From contig NZ_AQPN01000110.1 in assembly GCF_000403135.1 (NCBI RefSeq), positions 1-64,000 on the forward strand: DNA of 64,000 nt, written 5' to 3'. The first letter of the stretch is position 1. Every line of letters begins with the position of its first letter. Of the stretch, positions 19,052 to 28,232 are shown one piece after another. The notes below the pieces were generated by a model. That model worked only from the letters and a program-made list of their open reading frames with translations. It did not search any database and was not told the origin of the DNA. The stretch comes from Arcticibacter svalbardensis MN12-7. Lineage in GTDB: Bacteria; Bacteroidota; Bacteroidia; Sphingobacteriales; Sphingobacteriaceae. The position numbers and the translations under genes are program-made.

Positions 19052-20230
19052 ATGAATCTATTAAGAATTTCAGGAGCTTTAATTTTATTTACAAGTGTGA
19101 TTTCTTGTAGTCCAAAAGTTAATGTCCATAAGGCAGTAAGAAACGCTGAGCATCAAACAGATCTGATGTTAAAAGAAATAACCAATAAAAAGGCTACTAA
19201 AAGTATGAACTTGGTATCACCACGTACACTAGAAAACGGAGAACTTAAGTTAGTGCCTTCTAAAGATTGGACAAGTGGATTTTTTCCTGGCGAGCTGTGG
19301 TATTTATACGAGATGACAAAAAATGAGAAATGGAAAACAGAAGCCATGACTTATACCGCACAAATTGAGCAAGAAAAAATGAATAGCACTACACATGATA
19401 TGGGTTTTAAAGTGTATTGTAGTGTAGGAAATGGATATAGATTAACTAAAGATGAGCACTACAAAAATGTAGTGATACAAGCTGCTAAAACATTAAGTAC
19501 TCGTTTTAATCCAAATGTTGGTGCTATAAGATCGTGGGATCACCATGAAGACGAGTGGGGTTTTCCTGTGATCATAGATAATATGATGAACCTAGAATTA
19601 CTTTTTGAAGCTACAAAACTTACTGGAGATTCGACCTTTTACCAAATTGCAGTTGCTCATGCCAATACCACTATGAAAAACCATTTCAGAGCAGATTATA
19701 GTACTTGGCATGTAATCAGTTATAATCCCGAAACCGGAAAAGTTGAACATAAAAATACCCATCAAGGATATAGCGATGCTTCTGCATGGGCTCGCGGACA
19801 AGCTTGGGCGATTTATGGATATACTATGTGCTACAGATATACCAGAAATGATAAATATTTGAAACAAGCAGAACATGTGGCCACTTTTATATTTAACAAC
19901 AAGAATATGCCTAAAGACTTGGTGCCATACTGGGATTTTGATGCTCCCGGAATTCCAAACGAGCCTCGGGATATTTCTGCTGCAGCCGTTATTGCCTCTG
20001 CATTATTTGAACTAGCAGGTTACAGTGCGAATAAGACCGATTATTTAGCTAAAGCCAATAGAATTTTATCAAGCATCCAAAATATGTATAGTTCTCCGAA
20101 ATCAGGTAATAAAGGTTTTATTTTAGACCACAGCACTGGTTCTAAACCATCAGATAGTGAGGTGGATGTTCCTCTTTCTTACGCGGATTATTATTATTTG
20201 GAAGCATTAGTTAGAAAGCAAGGAAAATGA
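19052..20230 (+). CDS. GH88 unsaturated glucuronyl hydrolase, lipoprotein
   Basis: 392 residues with a lipoprotein signal (SVISC, Cys19). The (alpha/alpha)6 barrel has the GH88 motifs WTSGFFPGELWYLYE, HDMGFKVYCSVGNGYR with Asp116, FPVIIDNMMNLELLFEA with Asp176, and SDASAWARGQAWAIYGYTMC. The two Asp positions match the catalytic pair of unsaturated glucuronyl hydrolases. These enzymes remove the 4,5-unsaturated uronic acid that polysaccharide lyases leave at the non-reducing end of oligosaccharides. Its presence implies a lyase in the same pathway and a uronic acid in the substrate. Last gene before the SusC promoter region. Confidence 0.92.
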   Translation: MNLLRISGALILFTSVISCSPKVNVHKAVRNAEHQTDLMLKEITNKKATKSMNLVSPRTLENGELKLVPSKDWTSGFFPGELWYLYEMTKNEKWKTEAMTYTAQIEQEKMNSTTHDMGFKVYCSVGNGYRLTKDEHYKNVVIQAAKTLSTRFNPNVGAIRSWDHHEDEWGFPVIIDNMMNLELLFEATKLTGDSTFYQIAVAHANTTMKNHFRADYSTWHVISYNPETGKVEHKNTHQGYSDASAWARGQAWAIYGYTMCYRYTRNDKYLKQAEHVATFIFNNKNMPKDLVPYWDFDAPGIPNEPRDISAAAVIASALFELAGYSANKTDYLAKANRILSSIQNMYSSPKSGNKGFILDHSTGSKPSDSEVDVPLSYADYYYLEALVRKQGK

Positions 20231-20500
20231 TGTCATAAATAACCTGAGTTTGACGATTATTATCAGACAAATTAATTTTAAGTGTTTTAATACCCTTAAC
20301 ACAAAAAAAAGCGAGGTTCATCTAATTTTATGGCCAATTTAGGTTTATAAACCTACGCCAATATAACTCAATCATTAGCTAATATAGCTCATGTTTGATG
20401 AGTGTCGGTTATATATATTTGAATGTGAATCTCTACTATAACTAATTAAGGGATTCAATACAAAATCAATCAATTAATTATAAAACCATAACTTATTTAA
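20231..20500 (+). promoter_or_regulatory. SusC upstream region with -7 box and candidate operator
   Basis: Contains TATATTTG at 20414-20421, a match to the Bacteroidota -7 element TAnnTTTG. TTTG at 20394-20397 would be the -33 element, but the spacing (16 bp) is shorter than usual. At 20364-20384 the sequence TAACTCA-ATCA-TTAGCTAATA appears; nearly the same string recurs 118 bp upstream of the second GH29 gene (31559-31577). This is a candidate binding site for the HTCS. Confidence 0.45.
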
Positions 20501-23500
20501 ATGAGTACTAACGTCATTGGAAATCTATCATCTAACTCCGTTTGGGTTAGAGTGAGATTGTTATTTAGCATCATCTTTTTATTAAGTATGCTATTTAGTT
20601 TTAAATTATATGCTCAAACACCTACAAAAATAACTGGTGTAATTAAGGATGCAATAGGCGTTACTTTGCCAGGTGTGACCGTAAAAGTAAAAGGTGCTCA
20701 AAACACCACACAATCAGATTTAAATGGCGCATTTACTATAAGTGTGCAAGATAAATCAGCTACACTTGTGTTTACTTATGTTGGTTTTGCTACTAACGAA
20801 GTAAAAGTTGGAGATAAATCAACCCTGAATATTGTTTTACAGGAAAGTGTTAATGATTTAAATGAGGTGGTTGTTACAGGGTACGGGCAAACCGCACAAA
20901 GAAAAAATTTAACAGGTTCACAATCTTCTGTAACTGAAAAAGATATTGAGGAAAGGCAACCGGTAACTCTTTTTGATGCCTTACAAGGTCAAGCATCTGG
21001 AGTTTCAGTTGTAAATGATAATGGAGACCCGTTTGGTCAAGGTACTATCCAAATTCGCGGTGCTTCATCAGTTAATGCTACTGGCGTAGGGCCACTATAT
21101 GTAATTGATGGAATTATCAGCGAGGATGCAAACTTTGTAAGCCCCCAGGATATTGCATCTATTGAGATTTTAAAAGATGTGGCATCAGCATCTATTTATG
21201 GTGCTAGGGGAGCAAATGGCGTAATTTTAATTACTACTAAAAGAGGTAAAGAAGGCAAGCCAACTTTGGGTTTGCAGTACACTTATACTTTAGGAGAACT
21301 TTCACATAAAATTCGTACTACCTCTGCAGATGATCTAAGATATTATAGAAGGGTTAGAGGAGGCGATACTGGCTTTGGTGGGAATGTGGATTCGGTAAAT
21401 CCGTATTTAAACGCAGACAATGATTTTCAGGATTTATTATTTAGAACATCAAAAAAACAAATTGTTAATTTAAGCCTAAGTGGTGGGCAAAAAGGGATGA
21501 CTTATTACGCAGGTTTAAACTATTTGGATAACCAAGCTTTAATTATAAATAGCTATGCTAAACGTATTCAATCGAAAATTAACGTTACGTTTGAGCTTTC
21601 TCCAAAATTAACCATCAGTAATAACTTAGGGTTTGCTTATCAAACCGGGAATGTTATAAATATTGGAAATTCTGCTAAACAAGTTTTTGAAAGAAATCCC
21701 TGGACTAGTTTGTATGCACCGGATGGGTCCCTCTCAACGTATTCCGAATCAAAACGGAATCCTGTAGCTTATGCATTGCTCGACAAAAATGTTGATAATG
21801 ATTATTTAACTCAGTTTAATACGCAACTTAAATATAAAATATATAAGGATTTAACATTTACTACACAATTAAATGCACAAGTGAGTAATGATAACAACCG
21901 AGAGGTTACTCCCGGTTATTTAAATAGCTCAAGTACAAATATTTCCATTGGAACAGGATCAACAGAAAGAAAAGTTTATTGGGAAACGCAAGGTTTTTTC
22001 AATTATAATAAAACCATTAATGAAGACCATGTAATTTCTGGAGTATTGGGTCTTACTGCTGATAGAAGAAGAAAAGATACTTATGAGTTTAGGGCAACTG
22101 ATTTATTGAGTGATGAAATTTTCACTTCTAACATTGGTACCTTAGATCCTTTAAAAACAGGAACTTCTGCTACGGCAAATTCTAATGCATCTATTTTTAG
22201 CCGACTTTCTTATAGTTACAAAGGCAAATATATTGTACAAGGATCTGTTAGAAGAGATGGTTCTTCAAGATTTGGTGAAAACAATAAATACGGTAATTTC
22301 TTTTCTGGATCCGCATTGTGGCGTTTCTCAGAAGAAAAATTCATGAATTTTGCCAATGGTGTTCTTGATGATGGAAAGCTAAGATTTAGTATAGGTTCTG
22401 CAGGAAATGATGCCATAGGAGATTACCTATCATATACCGTTATGAATTTTGGAGGTAACTATTATAATGGATACTTAGGAGCAGCAGAAAATTCTACGCT
22501 AGGAAACTCTTTGATCAAATGGGAGACTTCTACCTCCAGCAATTTTGGTTTAGATTTAACTTTCTTAAAAGGACGTTTGTCTTTTACTGCTGAATATTAT
22601 GATAAGACCACTAAAAATCTTTTGTACTCTGCTGAGTTATCTAAAGAAACTGGTAAATCTCAGGTGGCAATTAACTTAGGAACAATCCAAAATAAAGGTC
22701 TTGAGTTTACCGTATTAGGATCTCCGGTTGCCAACAAAGACTTTGGTTGGAACATAAATGCTAACATTACGTTTCCACAAGGAAAAATTAAAAAGCTTGC
22801 AGACGGCACCTCTTTTATTACTGGCAGTAAATGGTTAGTACAAGAAGGAGGAAAAATTGGCGATTTCTACCTGTTGATCAATAAAGGAGTTTATCAATAT
22901 GATGTTTCTAATGCTTATACGCCAGATAATCAGAAGTTAATGCCTGTGGATGTGGTAGTTAGTGACGATAAGAAAACTGTGGTTAGCGTTGGGGGATATA
23001 CCCTAAACGGACAACCTTACACAGGTACTATAACTAAAAAATATTATAATGGTGTATTGTTGCAAGGAGGAGATACTGAGTGGCAGGATACAGATAATAA
23101 TGGCAGTATTGATGATGAGGATAAGGTAATTGCAGGGAATGGTTTACCAAAATATTATTTTGGTTTCGGCAATACTTTCCGCTATAAAAAAATCTCAATA
23201 GACTTTTTATTTAATGCTCAGTTTGGTAATGATATATATAATACTGTTGCTAACAGTCAAAATTCCCTAGGGTCAACTTACACTCCACCAATATGGGACG
23301 CAGCTACAACTTCATGGTCAAGACAAGGGGATATTACTAAATTTCCTAATGCAGTAATGAAAGATACAAGAGGAAGTATCAGAGCCGGGTATAATAGCAT
23401 GTATTTAGAGGATGGTTCATTCATCAGACTAGCAAGTGCAAGGTTTACTTATGCTTTAGATTCCAAGGTCATTAAAAAAGTAGGAATAAAAGGTGCTAAT

Positions 23501-23653
23501 GTTTATGTATATGGCCAAAACTTAGTAACATGGACAAATTACAGTTGGTACGATCCGGAATTTAGTACTAGTAATCAGTTACAACCAGGTAACGATACTG
23601 GTAGGTATCCAAAAGTAAGAGAGTTTGGTTTGGGTCTTAACATTACATTATAA
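20501..23653 (+). CDS. SusC/RagA-family TonB-dependent outer-membrane transporter
   Basis: 1050 residues: signal sequence ending at YAQ, a carboxypeptidase-regulatory-like domain (ITGVIKDAIGVTLPGVTVKV, about 45-125), the TonB-box/linker LNEVVVTGYGQ, a plug domain (DALQGQASGVSV ... IEILKDVASASIYGARGANG), and a C-terminal beta-barrel ending in REFGLGLNITL with a terminal hydrophobic residue. SusC proteins form the outer-membrane channel that imports oligosaccharides under a SusD lid using TonB energy. It lies 11 bp before susD and defines the locus as a PUL. Confidence 0.97.
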   Translation: MSTNVIGNLSSNSVWVRVRLLFSIIFLLSMLFSFKLYAQTPTKITGVIKDAIGVTLPGVTVKVKGAQNTTQSDLNGAFTISVQDKSATLVFTYVGFATNEVKVGDKSTLNIVLQESVNDLNEVVVTGYGQTAQRKNLTGSQSSVTEKDIEERQPVTLFDALQGQASGVSVVNDNGDPFGQGTIQIRGASSVNATGVGPLYVIDGIISEDANFVSPQDIASIEILKDVASASIYGARGANGVILITTKRGKEGKPTLGLQYTYTLGELSHKIRTTSADDLRYYRRVRGGDTGFGGNVDSVNPYLNADNDFQDLLFRTSKKQIVNLSLSGGQKGMTYYAGLNYLDNQALIINSYAKRIQSKINVTFELSPKLTISNNLGFAYQTGNVINIGNSAKQVFERNPWTSLYAPDGSLSTYSESKRNPVAYALLDKNVDNDYLTQFNTQLKYKIYKDLTFTTQLNAQVSNDNNREVTPGYLNSSSTNISIGTGSTERKVYWETQGFFNYNKTINEDHVISGVLGLTADRRRKDTYEFRATDLLSDEIFTSNIGTLDPLKTGTSATANSNASIFSRLSYSYKGKYIVQGSVRRDGSSRFGENNKYGNFFSGSALWRFSEEKFMNFANGVLDDGKLRFSIGSAGNDAIGDYLSYTVMNFGGNYYNGYLGAAENSTLGNSLIKWETSTSSNFGLDLTFLKGRLSFTAEYYDKTTKNLLYSAELSKETGKSQVAINLGTIQNKGLEFTVLGSPVANKDFGWNINANITFPQGKIKKLADGTSFITGSKWLVQEGGKIGDFYLLINKGVYQYDVSNAYTPDNQKLMPVDVVVSDDKKTVVSVGGYTLNGQPYTGTITKKYYNGVLLQGGDTEWQDTDNNGSIDDEDKVIAGNGLPKYYFGFGNTFRYKKISIDFLFNAQFGNDIYNTVANSQNSLGSTYTPPIWDAATTSWSRQGDITKFPNAVMKDTRGSIRAGYNSMYLEDGSFIRLASARFTYALDSKVIKKVGIKGANVYVYGQNLVTWTNYSWYDPEFSTSNQLQPGNDTGRYPKVREFGLGLNITL

Positions 23654-23664
23654 TTAAAATAATC

Positions 23665-25215
23665 ATGAAAAAAATAGCATATATCATTACCTCATTATTT
23701 CTAGTTACCAGTGTAACTAGTTGTAAAAAGTTTTTAACTGAAGAACCATTAAGTCAGGTTGCAACTCAAAATTATTTTAAATCGCTAAAAGATGTAAATG
23801 CTGCGATGGCAGGTATTTATGGTTCCTTTCAAACTGAGATGACGGGTCAAGGCGGAACATCTAATTTCACTGGAAAGTACAACTATTGGGGCGAGGCTAG
23901 GTCAGATAATTTTGATTCGCACCCAAATTATAATAATAGTACAGTACGTGAATTGGTAACAAACTCACTGACTTCTACAAATTCTACTTCAGATTGGACT
24001 GGACTTTATAGAACTATTGGGAGAGCAAATACTGCCATAAAATATATTCCACAAGCAGCTAGTTTAGATAATACCTTAACAACAGATCTAAGAGATAACA
24101 ATTTAGCACAATGTTATGCTATGCGGGCAATCTGTTATTTTCAGATTATACGCTTATGGGGCGATGCACCAATTTGGACAGAACCTTATGAAGATTTTAC
24201 TCAGGACGATGAAAGAGAAAGAATTTCAGCAGATAAAATAATATCGGATATTATTATTCCTGATTTGGAAAAGGCTTATGCTTTAACTAAAAAAAGTCAA
24301 ACCCCCAATGTATGGCTAATAGGCGAGGGAGCAATTGCAGCAGCTATGGCAGATGTTTATATGTGGAGAGCAGGTACACAGTCTCAACAAGCTGATTATG
24401 ATCAAGCTATTGTTTGGTTTAAAAATGTCTTTAAAGCAAAAGCACCTTCGGGTAAAGTTTACGGAGGAACAGTAATTAGTGATTTAGAAACAGCCGGAGA
24501 TTGGAAAAATAAATTATTCTTAGATCCAAAACTTTCAAAAGAAGCCATTTGGAGTATTTACTGGGATCCTACGAATAATGGTTGTGCCTGTATTCCGGTT
24601 TCCATAGGTGGATCAAATAATAACATCAGAATTGATTCTGTATTGAGTGCAACATGGAGAAAAGATAAAACAGATTTAAGAGTAACTCAAACCATTGATA
24701 CAATAGAAGCTGTGGGACGATATGATAAGCTGTTGAAATATTATAATGTTCCTGCTGCTGGTTTTCTAGGCAATACTCAAGCTGCTACAACATTTCCTGT
24801 TTATTTAGTAATGTATAGGCTGGGAGATGTTTATCTGTCATACGCAGAAGCATTAAATAAAACTGGTGCAAAAGCAGACGCTCTTAAATATTTAAACTTT
24901 ACTAGACAAAGATCTGGTTTGGTAGCTTATACAATTGCAAGCCCAGCTTATGCAAACATGGATATCATGGAGGATGCTATTTTAGAAGAAAGGCGCTACG
25001 AGCTTTTTGGAGAAGGAAAAAGATGGTTTGATTTGGTTCGTACCAAACATGTGAATAAAATTATGGATCCGGTAATCAACAGAAGATTGACTAAAATTCA
25101 AGGTTTGTCTTATACTGATGGTTTTGGAACTGAAGTAGGTAAATATTTGTTTCCGATAAATAGAAATGTTTTAGAGGATAATAAAAAATTAATTCAAAAT
25201 CCATTTTATCTATAA
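23665..25215 (+). CDS. SusD/RagB-family glycan-binding lipoprotein
   Basis: 516 residues with lipobox SVTSC and the family start KKFLTEEPLSQVATQNYF. It has SusD TPR-like helices (NNLAQCYAMRAICYFQIIRL WGDAP region) and the C-terminal signature ILEERRYELFGEGKRWFDLV. SusD proteins cap the SusC barrel and bind the glycan at the cell surface. It is co-transcribed with susC upstream and the FAS1-type lipoprotein downstream. The pairing is specific to each substrate, but the substrate cannot be read from sequence alone. Confidence 0.97.
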   Translation: MKKIAYIITSLFLVTSVTSCKKFLTEEPLSQVATQNYFKSLKDVNAAMAGIYGSFQTEMTGQGGTSNFTGKYNYWGEARSDNFDSHPNYNNSTVRELVTNSLTSTNSTSDWTGLYRTIGRANTAIKYIPQAASLDNTLTTDLRDNNLAQCYAMRAICYFQIIRLWGDAPIWTEPYEDFTQDDERERISADKIISDIIIPDLEKAYALTKKSQTPNVWLIGEGAIAAAMADVYMWRAGTQSQQADYDQAIVWFKNVFKAKAPSGKVYGGTVISDLETAGDWKNKLFLDPKLSKEAIWSIYWDPTNNGCACIPVSIGGSNNNIRIDSVLSATWRKDKTDLRVTQTIDTIEAVGRYDKLLKYYNVPAAGFLGNTQAATTFPVYLVMYRLGDVYLSYAEALNKTGAKADALKYLNFTRQRSGLVAYTIASPAYANMDIMEDAILEERRYELFGEGKRWFDLVRTKHVNKIMDPVINRRLTKIQGLSYTDGFGTEVGKYLFPINRNVLEDNKKLIQNPFYL

Positions 25216-25223
25216 TTATTGAT

Positions 25224-25925
25224 ATGAAAAGAATATATAATAATATTGCAAAACTAGTAGCTATTATCATAGCTACTAGTACTTTCTACGGTTGCTCTCT
25301 AGTAGGTTTAGATGTACAAAAAGATTATGATAGGGTAACTCATACTTTAGATCCAAATTTAAATATTAACGTATGGGACTATTTAAAGCAACGGTCTCAG
25401 GGGACTTTGGCAGAAGATCAAATATTTACAAATATGATGGATGCCATTGCTTATGCAGAGATAGACTCTAACGAATATAAAAAGCCAGGAAGGACATTTA
25501 TTCTGATACATAATATTGCTGCAACAGATTTCTTTAAAAATGTAAAGGTCAACAATGTTGTAGGTACATCTTTTCGTAGTTACCCTAAAGAGTTTGTGAA
25601 AAACTATTTAAGTTACTTGATTTTAGATGATGGTGTATATGATCATTATACTCTTCCACCTTATACAACTATTCACGCCACTACATTGGCGCCTGCGGGT
25701 TATTTTAATGCCTTACCTACAGGTGTTACGATGCTTAACTTTGTCGCAAATACTAATCCGCAGTCTTTGATGTATATTAAAGTACTGGATGCTTCAGCTG
25801 GTAATACCTCAGATTTCCCTATTCAATTGAATGATGCACTTAATGCAAGAACAAGTAGTCTTTTGGCAACAAACGGATCTATCCATGTAATAGGAGCAAG
25901 GTTGATACCTTCTTTACCATTGTAG
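25224..25925 (+). CDS. Fasciclin (FAS1)-like surface lipoprotein in SusE position
   Basis: 233 residues with lipobox STFYGC. LNINVWDYLKQRSQGTLAED followed by QIFTNMMDAIAYAEI, and the C-terminal ARTSSLLATNGSIHVIGARL, follow the FAS1 domain pattern (the final NGxIHVIxxxLIP motif). FAS1 lipoproteins directly after SusD are seen in Bacteroidota PULs where SusE/SusF-type binding proteins would otherwise sit, and are assumed to bind glycan or hold the outer-membrane complex. It is 8 bp after susD and is followed by a hairpin, so it probably ends the susCD transcript. The binding role is inferred from position only. Confidence 0.75.
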   Translation: MKRIYNNIAKLVAIIIATSTFYGCSLVGLDVQKDYDRVTHTLDPNLNINVWDYLKQRSQGTLAEDQIFTNMMDAIAYAEIDSNEYKKPGRTFILIHNIAATDFFKNVKVNNVVGTSFRSYPKEFVKNYLSYLILDDGVYDHYTLPPYTTIHATTLAPAGYFNALPTGVTMLNFVANTNPQSLMYIKVLDASAGNTSDFPIQLNDALNARTSSLLATNGSIHVIGARLIPSLPL

Positions 25926-25964
25926 AGCTCGCCATTGCCAAATGAAAATCGGTTATGAAGTTTT

Positions 25965-26000
25965 AAAAAAGAGGATGGTTTAATTATCGTCCCCTTTTTA
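25965..26000 (+). terminator. Probable terminator after the susCD-FAS1 operon
   Basis: AAAAAGAGGATG pairs with CGTCCCCTTTTT (two non-Watson-Crick positions) around the loop GTTTAATTAT, ending in a T-tract. It lies 40 bp after the FAS1 gene stop. Confidence 0.55.
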
Positions 26001-26084
26001 ATGAATTTGAATTTTGTTAATTAAAGATTACCTCCTAAATACATCGTGTTCATCTATCATAAAAATTTAGGTCAAGTGAAAAAC

Positions 26085-27308
26085 ATGTTAGTCAGAATAA
26101 TTTTTTTACAATTTATTTTATTGTGTAATGTGGCTGTTGCACAAACCTTAGTAGTAGAGAAAACTGATGGTCCTGTTACCAAAAATGAGATTTCGGCATT
26201 TAAAAGCTTTATCAAAGGCTATAACCCTAATGATTGGCAAATAGGCGGAAATATATGGGTGTTTGGTGCGCCCGGAAAAGCGATAGAGGCTTGTGGCTTG
26301 ATGTATGAAGCTACCCAAGACCCAGAAATACTAGATCGGATGATTTTTTATTGTGATCGAGCTTTAGCAAGTCGCAATGATTTAGCACCGGCTAATATTG
26401 GAGGGCAATTGAAAACTTGGACAGGTAATATAAATCCAGTTTGGCCATCTAATCGTACAGTACCAGCAGGAGCAGGAATAGAGCAAGGGTCGGTTTTAGC
26501 TCATTTAGCTTTTTGCTCAAAATTAATTCTGCAAAATCCGTCTATTTGGAATAAAGAAGTTGGGATCGGAGATGCTCACCATTTTGGAGCTACTTATAAA
26601 GAAAGGGCATTGAAATATATTCAAGAGGCAGATTATGTGATGGATAAATGGATTATTCCAAATTTTGTTCGCATAGCTGATCGAAATCGTTTGTACTTTC
26701 CGGGTGCTCCAAATACTTACAAACCCAATGAACCCGCACCGTGGAATCAATTATTTATGGTCACAAATGGTCTCATCAGGCTAACGGAATGCCATTTTCT
26801 TTTGAAAGACCAAACGGATAGAGTTAAAAGATACGACGAAATTGTTCAGCCTAATTTAGATTGGTTTTTATCATCTCTAAAAAAAGACACCTCCGTATTA
26901 AATACTCCAGTTTACCAGTTTGATTACGCAATGGGTTCGAGATCTGAAGATGCCAATCATTTTGCTTATGATGTTGAAGGACTTTGGATTGCTTACAACA
27001 CTGGTAGATATGGAATTAAATTTAACGACTTAATACCATTTGCCAATACTTACGTAGATGTGATTTTAGCCAATAAGCAAGCTAACGGAAAATTTATCGG
27101 AATGCTGAATGGCAAGAGCACAACAGGCAATATGGGTGGCGATAATTATGTGCGTGATGAATATTTTTACCTTGCTGATTTTAGACCAGATAAATTTGAG
27201 TTAATGGTTGATATTAACCAAAAAGCGAATAATGTGGCTAGTTTTTTACCTGCAACAGCTCGTATTTTATGGCAAAAAAACAGAAGATACAAAGCTTCTT
27301 TAAAGTAA
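26085..27308 (+). CDS. Secreted PUL enzyme candidate of helical-barrel type (paralogue 1; possible polysaccharide lyase)
   Basis: ATG 26085 gives a signal peptide (MLVRIIFLQFILLCNVAVAQ); the frame is open upstream from GTG 26046. The mature protein (about 385 residues) is rich in amphipathic helices with recurring Trp/Tyr, consistent with an (alpha/alpha) barrel. Blocks conserved with its paralogue at 28233-29792 are IWVFGAPGKAIEACGLMYEA, NTYKPN..APWNQ.FMVTNG, NHFAYDVEGLWIAYNTGRY and YVRDEYFYLADFR. His/Tyr/Arg-rich invariant blocks are what a lyase active site would use. PL38-type lyases came to mind, but I cannot confirm any family. The GH88 gene in the locus requires a lyase, and no classical lyase is present. 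Confidence 0.55.
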   Translation: MLVRIIFLQFILLCNVAVAQTLVVEKTDGPVTKNEISAFKSFIKGYNPNDWQIGGNIWVFGAPGKAIEACGLMYEATQDPEILDRMIFYCDRALASRNDLAPANIGGQLKTWTGNINPVWPSNRTVPAGAGIEQGSVLAHLAFCSKLILQNPSIWNKEVGIGDAHHFGATYKERALKYIQEADYVMDKWIIPNFVRIADRNRLYFPGAPNTYKPNEPAPWNQLFMVTNGLIRLTECHFLLKDQTDRVKRYDEIVQPNLDWFLSSLKKDTSVLNTPVYQFDYAMGSRSEDANHFAYDVEGLWIAYNTGRYGIKFNDLIPFANTYVDVILANKQANGKFIGMLNGKSTTGNMGGDNYVRDEYFYLADFRPDKFELMVDINQKANNVASFLPATARILWQKNRRYKASLK

Positions 27309-28143
27309 GATAAAGCAGTTCAGAAATCATCGCTCATTAAAACCATTCTTTATAAAAAAATAGATAGTTTAGATTTAAAACTTCACTGCTATTATCCCAC
27401 AGGATACGACAATGGCAAAATATATCCAGCCATATTACTTTTTTTTGGTGGCGGTTGGACCAGTGGCAGCATTGATTAGTTAATACCTCAGGCTAAATAC
27501 TTTGCTAAAAGAGGTATGATTGCCATACTTGCAGATTACAGGGTGTTTTCGAGAAATAAAACCAGTCCTTTCGAAGCCGTAAAGGATGCAAGGTCTGCCA
27601 TGAGATACATTCGTATCCATAGCGAAGAATTGCAAATTGACACCTCAGAAATTGTCGCTTCTGGAGCTTCTGCAGGAGGGCATTTAGCTGCTGCATGCGA
27701 TCTGATTGCTATAGATGAGGCACGCGAAGATAAAAGTGTTAGTACTAAACCTGCTGCATTGGTTTTGTTTAATCCGGTAGTGGATAATGGTCCAGGAGGA
27801 TATGGTTACGAACGAATTGGAGATAAGTACCACGTGTTTTCACCATTTTATAATATCAAAGTTGGCGCTGCACCAACCATCGTGTTTTTTGGAAAAAAAA
27901 GACAAATTTGTACCCGTTAAAACCGCTAGGTTATATCAAAAAAAAATGAAAGCTGTAGGTAGCGAATGCCATTTATATCTCTACAAAGGGCAGGAGCATG
28001 GCTTTTTTAATTATTGTGAAAATCAAGACCCCAAATATTTTATCGAAACCATGTTCAAAGCGGATGTTTTCTTAAGAAAGCAAGGTATTATAAAAGGTAA
28101 ACCAACTATCAAAGATTTAAGTTTTTTGTCGAAAAAAAACTAA
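27309..28143 (+). pseudogene. Alpha/beta-hydrolase (BD-FAE/acetyl-esterase type) pseudogene
   Basis: Coding begins in frame right after the stop of paralogue 1 with no ATG or signal peptide: LYKKIDSLDLKLHCYYPTGY, then LLFFGGGWTSGSID, a TAG where relatives have Gln, then LIPQAKYFAKRGMIAILADY and the nucleophile elbow VASGASAGGHLA. Near 27893 an A8 run (seven expected) shifts the frame. Removing one A restores FFGKKDKFVPVKTARLYQKK and the catalytic His in GQEHGFFNY. Three separate lesions (no start, nonsense, frameshift) make this a true pseudogene rather than a single sequencing error. Its ancestor probably deacylated the target glycan. It separates the two paralogues. Confidence 0.85.
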
Positions 28144-28232
28144 TTCCCAAGATTAAGAATAGAAAGAGCAGGAGATGTGTTAGAAAGAAGATAATAAGGG
28201 AAAAATAACCCAATTTTAAACTTAAATTCATT

